Source: Thermoplasmata archaeon (GTDB lineage: Archaea > Thermoplasmatota > Thermoplasmata > JAGHBH01). From it: a stretch of 8,876 bases of DNA. A program made the position numbers and the translations under genes. The notes beneath the pieces are model-generated. The model was given only the letters and a program-made list of their open reading frames with translations. It was not told where the DNA came from and made no database searches. Below are positions 1 through 4,929 of the stretch, in pieces. The stretch is from assembly GCA_030673205.1 (NCBI GenBank), contig DAOVJP010000042.1, positions 1 to 8,876 on the forward strand, read 5' to 3'. Numbering within the stretch: the stretch's first letter is position 1; every line of letters begins with the position of its first letter.

Positions 1-590
1 AACGCGGCGGAGGTCTGTTTGAGGGAATCGATCTCCTCCTTGAGCCTCCTCACCTCTCCCGCCGAACTATCCTCCCTCTCCACCCGCTCCTGGGCAACCC
101 ACTCTCTCTCCATCAACGTCTTCTCTCTCTCCTCCATCCCCGCCTCGATCTCCCTCTTCCTCCGCTCCACCTCATCATCCACATTTCTTCTAGCATCATC
201 AGAGCGTCGTATGGATGCTATGACCTCCTTCATATCCGGAGGCGAGGAAAGAACGGCCTTCCTGTTCTTGTCCACGATATGGCCGGTGGATATGCTGGAT
301 GACTTGTAAGAATAGCTGTGCAATTCCAAAAGACTTTCTGGGTCCAGGGCATCAGAGACGATCGGTCTTAGCGCCTCATCCCCCCTCGTCATCCTATCCC
401 TCATGTGCTCGGCCAGGAGGAACACACCTCTCTGGAATACAAGATGGCCCTCTGCACCGCCCTCCTCCGCAAAAAGGGTGACCTTGATGAAGCCATCCAA
501 TGACTTATCCCTCACATAGGAAATGAGTTTGAGAAGATCACTCTCTCCACCGAAACCGCTCTCTAACAGTCTTCCACTGGGCAATCGCAT
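1..590 (-). CDS. Coiled-coil protein with DUF2226-like N-terminus (3' end outside window)
   Basis: An open frame on the minus strand runs from ATG at 590 to the window edge (196 codons, no stop), so the gene is partial. The start is supported by GAGAGGT (598-604) 7 nt upstream and by an in-frame TGA two codons before the ATG. Residues 1-105 look like a compact alpha/beta domain, starting MRLPSGRLLE and including DGFIKVTLF and EGHLVFQRGVFLLAEH. This loosely resembles the archaeal DUF2226 family, but that is a recollection of pattern, not a search result. Residues 120-196 are dense in Glu, Arg and Lys with heptad-like spacing (for example EVERRKREIEAGMEEREKTL) and should form a long coiled coil. 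There is no signal peptide or membrane segment, so it is probably cytoplasmic. The function is unknown; a scaffold or signalling role is only a guess. That the frame is coding is quite certain. Confidence 0.82.
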   Translation of the reverse strand, partial: MRLPSGRLLESGFGGESDLLKLISYVRDKSLDGFIKVTLFAEEGGAEGHLVFQRGVFLLAEHMRDRMTRGDEALRPIVSDALDPESLLELHSYSYKSSSISTGHIVDKNRKAVLSSPPDMKEVIASIRRSDDARRNVDDEVERRKREIEAGMEEREKTLMEREWVAQERVEREDSSAGEVRRLKEEIDSLKQTSAA

Positions 591-614
591 GGGTCATACC
601 TCTCAGCCATACAA

Positions 615-648
615 CCTAAGTTTGACACATGTTGTGCCAAGCTTTAGG
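615..648. repeat. Imperfect hairpin in the leader of the 590 gene
   Basis: CCTAAGTTTGACACA (615-629) pairs with TGTGCCAAGCTTTAGG (633-648) around a 3-nt loop. There are about 14 pairs including one wobble, with one mismatch (625/637) and one bulged T (643). It lies 25-58 nt upstream of the minus-strand ATG at 590. It could be an RNA hairpin in that gene's 5' untranslated region or a protein-binding site. It contains TTTGACA, which recurs in the next inverted repeat. Confidence 0.5.
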
Positions 649-655
649 CCTCTCT

Positions 656-696
656 CAACTTTGACATACTTGAACGATCTTGAAATGTCAAAGTTG
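656..696. promoter_or_regulatory. Perfect 12-bp inverted repeat, candidate operator
   Basis: CAACTTTGACAT (656-667) and ATGTCAAAGTTG (685-696) are exact reverse complements separated by 17 nt. The spacer itself contains CTTGAA twice, as a direct repeat (669-674 and 679-684). Arms of this length and spacing suit a dimeric helix-turn-helix regulator, or a hairpin at the start of the transcript reading toward the gene at 590. The site is just downstream of a TATA-like sequence on the minus strand (719-728). The repeat is seen directly; a regulatory role is inferred. Confidence 0.5.
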
Positions 697-925
697 CGAT
701 ACAAGGGAAGCCCTACAGTTAAATAAAGTGTTTCCTATGTTCAATCGTTCGATGACGATAAGAGGGTCAACTGATATCTAGCAAAATGCTATGACATGAT
801 GAACCCTATGAGTGCCGAGAACACCCCTTTTTTCCCCTCTTACCCAATCTCTACCAGCCCACCTCATCCATACTCCATCTCCTCTACGCAACATCTCACC
901 CATTCTCTCTCCCCCTACTACCACC
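697..925. other. Intergenic stretch, no gene recognised
   Basis: Short frames exist here on both strands, but none has a convincing domain together with a ribosome binding site. The left part (about 715-800) is A/T-rich and includes a small TAGCA-AAA-TGCTA hairpin (779-791). The right part (about 822-925) is strongly pyrimidine-rich on the plus strand and contains a degenerate copy of the pyrF 3' end, listed separately. No clear pyrF terminator is visible, because the minus strand is purine-rich here and lacks a U-tract. Confidence 0.5.
719..728 (-). promoter_or_regulatory. TATA-like box for the gene starting at 590
   Basis: On the minus strand this reads CTTTATTTAA, the best A/T box upstream of the 590 start. 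Archaeal transcription begins about 25 nt downstream of the TATA box. That would place the start near 697, with the inverted repeats at 656-696 and 615-648 at the head of a roughly 100-nt leader. No clear BRE was recognised. Confidence 0.3.
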
Positions 926-950
926 TCATCCGTTCTCTATCTCCTCTACC
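859..950 (-). repeat. 30-nt direct repeat duplicating the pyrF 3' end
   Basis: Positions 859-888 and 921-950 match at 26 of 30 bases. The 921-950 copy encodes the last residues of pyrF, VEEIENG plus stop. The 859-888 copy, read the same way, would give VEEMEYG plus stop, but it lies after the real stop and out of frame (62-nt offset). A shorter third similarity, ATCTCTACCAGC at 847-858, resembles 939-954. This looks like a local duplication of the gene end in pyrimidine-rich DNA. Confidence 0.6.
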
Positions 951-1567
951 AGCGCCTCCGCCGCCTTCCGCGGCTCTTCAGCCTGGTATATCGCCCTGCC
1001 CACAATGACATAGTCCGCGCCTGCTGCCAGGGCATCGCTGGCCTTCCCCCCCTGAGCACCCACACCGGGGCTCAATATCTTGAGGTCCCCCACGATCTTC
1101 CGTATGACCTTTATCCTCTCCGGACGCGTAGCCGGGGCGATGACACCTGTGGCCCCCGCCTCCACCGCCACCCTGGCCAATGCCTCCGCGTTCGGCTGGG
1201 TGAATTCCATCCCCCCTGGGTGACTCATCTCCGTGACCACGAACACCTCCCCATCGCCCATGGCATCAGCACATGCCTTCACACTGTCATGGCCCACGAA
1301 ACCATGGCATATGACGCCCTCAGCTCCCTTGGCCCGCACCTGTTCCACGATGAGACGATTGGTGTTGGGTATGTCAGCCACCTTAAAATCACAGATGACC
1401 GATGCCTTCTTGCTCATCTCCTCTACTATACCCATGCCCGCGCTCAGTGCCAGGGGATAGTTGATCTTCACTCCGTCCACCACATCCCCCACGGCCTCCG
1501 CTATCTGGAGAGCCTTATCGGGGTCGGTCTCGTCTAGGGCCAGTATCAACCGGGATCGTCTACGCAT
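926..1567 (-). CDS. pyrF: Orotidine 5'-phosphate decarboxylase
   Basis: This 213-residue enzyme converts OMP to UMP in the last step of de novo pyrimidine synthesis, in the cytoplasm as a TIM-barrel dimer. The active-site pattern is complete: D12, K34 (DGVKINYP), then D60-x-K62-xx-D65 (CDFKVADIPNTN). The intervals equal those of the well-studied archaeal enzyme (Asp20/Lys42/Asp70/Lys72/Asp75 in Methanothermobacter). S115 (EMSHPGG), Q172 (SPGVGAQGG) and R191 (IVGRAIY) fit the residues that contact phosphate and base. The frame stays open for 49 codons upstream, but that part is low-complexity Pro/Ser sequence from a polypyrimidine leader. Length, the catalytic core and a GGTG 5 nt upstream all favour ATG at 1567. 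A GTG two codons earlier is less likely. It stands alone here, divergent from the membrane protein at 1846. Confidence 0.96.
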   Translation of the reverse strand: MRRRSRLILALDETDPDKALQIAEAVGDVVDGVKINYPLALSAGMGIVEEMSKKASVICDFKVADIPNTNRLIVEQVRAKGAEGVICHGFVGHDSVKACADAMGDGEVFVVTEMSHPGGMEFTQPNAEALARVAVEAGATGVIAPATRPERIKVIRKIVGDLKILSPGVGAQGGKASDALAAGADYVIVGRAIYQAEEPRKAAEALVEEIENG

Positions 1568-1700
1568 GTACACACCGGAGGAGGGAAAAGGGCAGGGGGA
1601 GAAAAGGATTGCGGAGGGGGATAGGGGGGGTTGAGGACATGGGAAGGGTTGCAGATGGAACAGGGGAGAAAAGGGAGAACTCCCCCCCCCCCTCCCGATA
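1568..1700. other. Polypurine/polypyrimidine leader with an 11-nt C tract
   Basis: The plus strand is almost pure G/A from about 1577 to 1679, with many G-runs (for example 1595-1599, 1616-1620 and 1624-1630). A run of 11 C lies at 1682-1692, followed by TCCC. GGGAG-AA-CTCCC (1673-1684) is a small palindrome next to the run. In the pyrF transcript this would be a pyrimidine-rich 5' leader preceded by a G11 run. The clustered G-runs make a G-quadruplex on the plus strand possible. No gene is seen here. Confidence 0.6.
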
Positions 1701-1719
1701 CGAAAATGGAACAAAAGAA

Positions 1720-1745
1720 GGAAAATACCATAAACTATTTAGTCT
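1720..1745. promoter_or_regulatory. A/T-rich divergent promoter region
   Basis: The only clearly A/T-rich patch between pyrF and the gene at 1846 holds TAAACTATTTAG (1731-1742). On the minus strand this reads CTAAATAGTTTATGG, a plausible TATA element for pyrF with a leader of roughly 140 nt. On the plus strand the same patch could serve the gene at 1846. The assignment rests on composition and position only. Confidence 0.3.
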
Positions 1746-1845
1746 ATCGAATCATTGCCCTATTTGGAGGAGCCTAGGTGAAGCTTGGCGGCTGTCTTCG
1801 ATTCGGGGCCGAACACATATTTGAAGTCTACATGGAGGGCTACCG

Positions 1846-2544
1846 TTGAACATATTCACATTCCTCCCACTGATCGGTGGGGCCGTATCCCTCGGCCTTG
1901 GGGCATGGCTGGTAACAAGAGAGAGGAGGAGAGAGGCATCCAAGATATTCTTCTTCCTCTCGTTCCTGGCCCTCGGCCTGTACGGCGTGCTGGAAGGGGT
2001 GGCCTATCTCTCCCCGGATGAGGGCCAGGCAAAGCTATTCCTGCTCGCCAGCAAGGCCGCGGCGTTCTTGGCTCCGTTCTTCATTTTCGCCTTCGCCTCC
2101 GCTCTCAGAGGGAAAGAGAATGGGCCGAAAGCACTGTTCGGGATCGCTCTCGGATGGGCCGTCGTAGCCCCCTTTTACACTATAGAGAGCCTTGAGCGAA
2201 CGCCCTGGGGCTGGTCTGTCAATTTCTGCAAGCCAGTGCTTGTGGCGAGCTTTCTGTTCGTCATCGTGTTCATGTCTCTCGCATTGTACGAGCTTTCCAG
2301 TATGTTGAAAGAGCTGAAGGGTAGTGAAAGCCCGCACTATAGTGGGCTCAGAACCATCCTTGTCGGCTTCTCTCTCTGGCTGTTCCTCTCTCTGGGCGCG
2401 AACCTAGCGATCCATCTCTCCCCGAGCCACATCCCTCCTCCCTTCTCCTACCTCCAGGCCATATCCTGTGTCATAGTGACCTATGGGTTCCTCAGATCGA
2501 AGAATGGAAATGGGAAGAAGAGGCGGACAATAAGGAACGCTTAA
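1846..2544 (+). CDS. Seven-helix membrane protein, stand-alone sensor-like (unassigned)
   Basis: This is a 232-residue integral membrane protein with about seven hydrophobic segments, near residues 3-23, 33-54, 64-86, 96-111, 131-150, 168-189 and 196-216, and a basic C-terminal tail (KNGNGKKRRTIRNA). The start is TTG at 1846, supported by GGAGGG (1834-1839) 6 nt upstream; an ATG at 1832 meets a stop after five codons. The layout and the LEGVAYLSP and YLQAISCVIVTYGF segments recall the 7TM input region of archaeal and bacterial histidine kinases, but no kinase, PAS or other output domain follows. It could be an orphan sensor module, or an unrelated small transporter-like protein. No ligand or function can be assigned. 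It is monocistronic and divergent from pyrF, and its stop codon lies in a terminator-like hairpin. Confidence 0.8.
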   Translation: MNIFTFLPLIGGAVSLGLGAWLVTRERRREASKIFFFLSFLALGLYGVLEGVAYLSPDEGQAKLFLLASKAAAFLAPFFIFAFASALRGKENGPKALFGIALGWAVVAPFYTIESLERTPWGWSVNFCKPVLVASFLFVIVFMSLALYELSSMLKELKGSESPHYSGLRTILVGFSLWLFLSLGANLAIHLSPSHIPPPFSYLQAISCVIVTYGFLRSKNGNGKKRRTIRNA

Positions 2545-2552
2545 CGTTCCTT
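2532..2552 (+). terminator. Hairpin overlapping the stop codon, possible terminator
   Basis: AAGGAACG (2532-2539) pairs perfectly with CGTTCCTT (2545-2552) around the loop CTTAA, which contains most of the TAA stop. A short T-rich stretch (2551-2554, then GCCCGTTT) follows. It fits a factor-independent terminator for the membrane protein gene. However, it also shares its GGAAC...GTTCC arms with other palindromes nearby and may belong to that repeat family. Confidence 0.45.
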
Positions 2553-2570
2553 TTGCCCGTTTCAACCGAG

Positions 2571-2597
2571 TAACTGGGCAATGTGGTAACTAGGCAA
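2571..2597. repeat. Short imperfect direct repeat
   Basis: TAACTGGGCAA (2571-2581) and TAACTAGGCAA (2587-2597) differ at one position and start 16 nt apart. A weaker third match, GTAATTGGCGG, is at 2687-2697, at the tRNA 3' end. No function is evident. Confidence 0.4.
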
Positions 2598-2604
2598 GTT
2601 AAAA

Positions 2605-2660
2605 CGGACCCAGAGGGATTCGACTCGTGGGAACGCACAGCGTTCCCCCTTTCGAACCCC
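2605..2660 (-). pseudogene. Broken copy of the tRNA-Arg 3' end
   Basis: The plus-strand stretch 2605-2623 matches the 3' end of the intact tRNA-Arg (2695-2713) at 17 of 19 bases, covering discriminator, acceptor strand and T-loop; on the minus strand it ends CTGGGTCCG. A perfect palindrome (2629-2647) separates it from a second T-arm-like piece, GGGGTTCGAA (minus strand, 2650-2659). No anticodon arm or 5' half is recognisable, so it is a remnant, not a working tRNA. It may come from tandem tRNA duplication or from an integration event that copied the tRNA 3' end. Confidence 0.5.
2629..2647. repeat. Perfect 8-bp palindrome inside the tRNA remnant
   Basis: GGGAACGC (2629-2636) and GCGTTCCC (2640-2647) are exact complements with a 3-nt loop (ACA). 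The GGAAC/GTTCC arms match those at 2532-2552 and 2890-2907. It sits between two T-arm-like tRNA pieces as if inserted there. Confidence 0.6.
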
Positions 2661-2691
2661 ATGGCTTGATTAGTAGAGACAATGGGGTAAT

Positions 2692-2794
2692 TGGCGGACC
2701 CATGGGGATTCGAACCCCAGTCGCTGGCTTGCTTCCGGGCCATGATAGCACCCGTCCGAAGGCCAGCAGGATATCCAGGCTACCCTATGGGCCC
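2692..2794 (-). tRNA. tRNA-Arg(UCG) with intron and encoded CCA
   Basis: Acceptor GGGCCCA (2788-2794) pairs with TGGGTCC (2696-2702, one G-U). Discriminator G is at 2695 and CCA is encoded at 2692-2694. D-arm GGGTAGCCTGGATATCCT, T-arm TGGGG-TTCGAAT-CCCCA and anticodon stem CTGGC/GCCAG are all present. Removing 26 nt after position 37 (2730-2755) leaves the 7-nt loop CTTCGGA, with anticodon UCG (reads CGA), U33 and G37; G37 is typical of tRNAs that read codons starting with C. The spliced tRNA is 74 nt plus CCA. The exon-intron structure forms a canonical bulge-helix-bulge (see the intron). The gene is flanked upstream by two 5'-end-like repeats and downstream by a 3'-end-like remnant. Confidence 0.93.
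2730..2755 (-). other. tRNA-Arg intron at 37/38 with bulge-helix-bulge
   Basis: The 26-nt intron is spliced from a textbook motif. The central 4-bp helix is CTTC (exon, positions 32-35) with GAAG near the intron 3' end. The 3-nt bulges are GGA and CAA, cut as GG|A and CA|A. The intron stem is CGGG/CCCG around an 11-nt loop. This is the substrate recognised by the archaeal tRNA splicing endonuclease. Confidence 0.9.
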
Positions 2795-2925
2795 TGAGCG
2801 TAGCGAGGGACACATAGGCAAGCGGAATTTCGGAGGAAATTCCAGCGCGTCTATGGGCCCTGACTGAAAGGAGGGACACATATGCAAGCGGAACACATTA
2901 GTGTTCCAGCGCGTCTATGGGTCCG
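2785..2925 (-). repeat. Two tandem tRNA-5'-like hairpin repeats
   Basis: Unit 1 (2785-2850, 66 nt) and unit 2 (2851-2914, 64 nt) are head-to-tail, followed by a partial third unit CTATGGGTCCG (2915-2925). Shared blocks are CTATGGGCCCTGA, GAGGGACACATA, GCAAGCGGAA and TTCCAGCGCGT. Each unit holds a hairpin: GGAATTTC/GAAATTCC (2824-2843) and GGAACAC/GTGTTCC (2890-2907). Their arms differ in sequence but stay fully paired. Flanking sequences GGGACACATA and CTATGGGYCC can form an outer stem with an internal loop. On the minus strand the units read GGRCCCATAGACGCGCTGGA, close to the tRNA-Arg 5' end GGGCCCATAGGGTAGCCTGG; the first unit overlaps the tRNA itself. They may lie in the tRNA precursor leader. 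Confidence 0.7.
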
Positions 2926-2998
2926 TTGTGTGCACAGCTAAGGGACCGCCGTTTGGCCCCTGGAGCGCAGGGTTGCAGTGGCGTAGAGGAGGGATGGT

Positions 2999-3010
2999 GA
3001 TAAAAAGTTA
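2999..3010 (-). promoter_or_regulatory. TATA-like box possibly serving tRNA-Arg and its repeats
   Basis: On the minus strand this reads TAACTTTTTATC. It is the nearest A/T-rich element upstream of the repeats; within the repeats only hairpin arms are A/T-rich. If used, transcription would begin near 2975, and the tRNA precursor would carry both hairpin repeats in a leader of about 180 nt. This rests on position only. Confidence 0.2.
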
Positions 3011-3062
3011 TTGAACGGAGCAGGCGCTGGACCTCGCACCCAATGTGCACTAGATTGTAGTA

Positions 3063-3075
3063 ACATATATATATG
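3063..3075 (+). promoter_or_regulatory. TATA box for the secretion operon
   Basis: ACATATATATATG (3063-3075 region) is a strong archaeal TATA-like element about 80 nt before the first ATPase start, giving an expected leader near 55 nt. A second A/T box (GATATATAAT, 3128-3137) is too close to the start codon at 3151 to act as its promoter. The rest of 2926-3150 shows no gene. Confidence 0.45.
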
Positions 3076-3150
3076 CTGCAGCCTCTTCAGTTGAATGCCC
3101 AGAGGACTTGGATCGAACCGGTCTCGGGATATATAATGTAGGTGAATAGG

Positions 3151-4929
3151 ATGGGAGATGCGGAGGCAAAACCCGTTCCACACGAAGCGGAAGATGTCGT
3201 TTCCCCCGATACCTCCAAGGAAGGCCAGGAGGATGGGAAGGAGAAGGCAGGCGGCTTCTCTGACAAGATCCAGAGCATCAAGCTAGGTTATGCCAGCCTT
3301 CTCAGGAAGATGTCGAAGAAACCAATGCATGTTCTATTGCCAAAAGGCGTGACCACGAGCACCGCGCCATCCCTGGGACGCGGCTCCATATATACTGAGG
3401 TTCCTCCGCTGGAGGATAGGTTCGAGGAGCGTGGTTTCTACCCTGTCAACGCACCATATTCGTATATCCGGATATCGTATGACACCGAGATCGCGGAGAA
3501 GATATATGAGATACTGGAGCCGAAGATAGACGAGAAGTTGCAGGATCTCGTGGATCTCATAAAGGATACGTTGGAGAGGACGGTGAGCTACAACTGGGAG
3601 GACATGAGGGGGAAGGACAAGAAGGAGTTCCTGATAGCCAGTATGGAATCCTTTCTCAAGAGCCGAAGTATCCACATAGATGACATCTCCAAGTCGATCG
3701 TCAAATATTATGTTATCAGGGATTTCGTCGGGTTCGGCCCTATAGATGTGCTCATGCATGATGAGTTCGTGGAGGATATCTCCTGCGATGGGACCGGTGT
3801 TCCTCTCTTCGCTTTCCACAGGAAATACGAGTCGATACGCACCGCCCTCAAATTCAAAACGGATGATGAGCTTAACAGCTTCGTTGTGGCCCTGGCCCAG
3901 CGTTGCAGCAAACAGTTGAGCGTCTCCTCGCCCATTCTGGACGGGACGACCCATGAGGGGCATCGTGTCCAGGCCACCTACTCCTATGAGATCACCACCC
4001 GTGGCTCCACCTTCACCATAAGGCGGTTCAAGGAGAAGCCTTTCACCTGCGTAGACCTCGTCAACTTCCATTCAGGTTCAGAGGAGATGCTGGCATATAT
4101 CTGGCTTGCGGTGGAACAGGGCGATTCTGGAATGATCGTGGGGGGGCCGGCCAGCGGAAAGACCTCCACCCTCAATGCCATGATGCTCTTCTGCCCTCCA
4201 TCCTCCAAGATCATCAGCATGGAAGATACCAGGGAGGTCAACCTATACCACGAGAACTGGATACCTGGGGTCACCAGATCCGGCTCGGGTGAGAGGGGAG
4301 CCGATGGAAAACAAGCGGGGGAGGTGGACATGTTCGACCTGGTCAAGGCTGCCTTGAGGCAGAGGCCGAACTATATCCTGGTGGGGGAGGTCCGTGGAAA
4401 GGAGACGTATACGATGTTCCAGGCCATGGCCACGGGGCATACTACGTATTCTACGATGCACGCAGATTCCGTGAAGAGCATGGTGAATCGTCTGGAGAAC
4501 CCGCCCATCAACTGTCCTAGGATCCTTTTGAGCGCTTTGAATATGGTGGTCATCGAGAAGCTGGTGCGTGTGGGGTTGAGCGAGGTGCGGCGTATCACCA
4601 GCATAGTAGAGATCGTGGGTTTCGAACCGGAGACGAATGAGCTCATAACCAACACCGTGTTCGAATGGCGGAGGAAGGGTGACCTGTTCAAATATAAGGG
4701 CCACAGTTTCCTTTTCGACAAGATAATGGAGATGAAGAATCTGACGCATGAGGAGATCATGGCGGAGTTCCGCCGTCGTGTGGACGTTATCCGATATGCG
4801 GTGGAGAAGGATGTTCAGGACTTCCGTGAGCTAGCAGGCATGATAGTCAAGTATTACAAGGAGCCCATCGAGGAGATAACAAAGATCCGCGAGGAGATGG
4901 GTTGGGAGACGGAGGAGGTGGAGATCTAG
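3151..4929 (+). CDS. Type II/IV secretion system ATPase (FlaI/TadA/GspE type), first copy
   Basis: A 592-residue cytoplasmic hexameric ATPase of the kind that powers pilin or archaellin assembly through a membrane platform. A charged, probably disordered tail (about 1-50) leads to an N-terminal domain (about 56-310). The RecA-like domain shows Walker A GGPASGKT (331-338, K337), an Asp box MEDTRE (E358, D359), Walker B ILVGEVRG (E413) and a His box STMHAD (H437). The start is ATG at 3151 rather than GTG at 3142, because AGGTGA (3140-3145) lies 5 nt before the ATG and the GTG is inside it; the second ATPase also starts MGD. Length is near the archaeal family norm. It differs from its paralogue at LDGTTHEGHRVQ, where the other has the usual LDATMPDGSRLQ. 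Its stop overlaps the next start by one base, so translation is probably coupled. FlaI, PilB or TadA subtype is not resolved. Confidence 0.93.
   Translation: MGDAEAKPVPHEAEDVVSPDTSKEGQEDGKEKAGGFSDKIQSIKLGYASLLRKMSKKPMHVLLPKGVTTSTAPSLGRGSIYTEVPPLEDRFEERGFYPVNAPYSYIRISYDTEIAEKIYEILEPKIDEKLQDLVDLIKDTLERTVSYNWEDMRGKDKKEFLIASMESFLKSRSIHIDDISKSIVKYYVIRDFVGFGPIDVLMHDEFVEDISCDGTGVPLFAFHRKYESIRTALKFKTDDELNSFVVALAQRCSKQLSVSSPILDGTTHEGHRVQATYSYEITTRGSTFTIRRFKEKPFTCVDLVNFHSGSEEMLAYIWLAVEQGDSGMIVGGPASGKTSTLNAMMLFCPPSSKIISMEDTREVNLYHENWIPGVTRSGSGERGADGKQAGEVDMFDLVKAALRQRPNYILVGEVRGKETYTMFQAMATGHTTYSTMHADSVKSMVNRLENPPINCPRILLSALNMVVIEKLVRVGLSEVRRITSIVEIVGFEPETNELITNTVFEWRRKGDLFKYKGHSFLFDKIMEMKNLTHEEIMAEFRRRVDVIRYAVEKDVQDFRELAGMIVKYYKEPIEEITKIREEMGWETEEVEI

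Noticed and set aside
778..903. A 41-codon minus-strand frame 22 nt after the pyrF stop, starting ATG at 903 with a GGGGGAG before it
   Set aside because: Its composition is dominated by Gly, Arg and Trp, as expected from purine-rich DNA, and it spans the degenerate pyrF-end repeat. No domain or hydrophobic pattern supports it.
812..1537. A 241-residue plus-strand frame opposite pyrF
   Set aside because: It is the antisense shadow of pyrF. The minus-strand product has every expected catalytic residue, while this one is His/Pro/Leu-rich with no family features.
1568..1714. A 49-residue N-terminal extension of PyrF
   Set aside because: It is Pro/Ser/Phe-rich translation of a polypyrimidine tract. 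PyrF starting at 1567 already has normal length and a complete active site.
1785..2021. Plus-strand frame from TTG at 1785, with AGGTGA 3 nt upstream, overlapping the membrane protein
   Set aside because: Most of it lies inside the well-supported 1846-2544 gene in another frame, and its product is Pro/Arg/Gly-rich without a recognisable fold. A very short leader peptide cannot be excluded.
2605..2660. A second functional tRNA next to tRNA-Arg
   Set aside because: Only T-arm and acceptor pieces are present, split by a palindrome, with no D-arm or anticodon arm in the right place.
2785..2925. CRISPR array or H/ACA guide RNA as an explanation of the tandem units
   Set aside because: There are only two full units, directly adjacent with no unique spacers, so it is not CRISPR. 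A hairpin with an internal loop fits H/ACA loosely, but no ACA box was found at the expected distance after the lower stem on either strand.
3128..3137. GATATATAAT as the promoter of the secretion operon
   Set aside because: It ends 13 nt before the ATG, so transcription would begin inside the gene. The TATA at 3063-3075 fits better.
3334..4071. Long minus-strand frames within both ATPase genes
   Set aside because: They are antisense shadows of conserved, motif-bearing plus-strand genes and have no ribosome binding site or domain.
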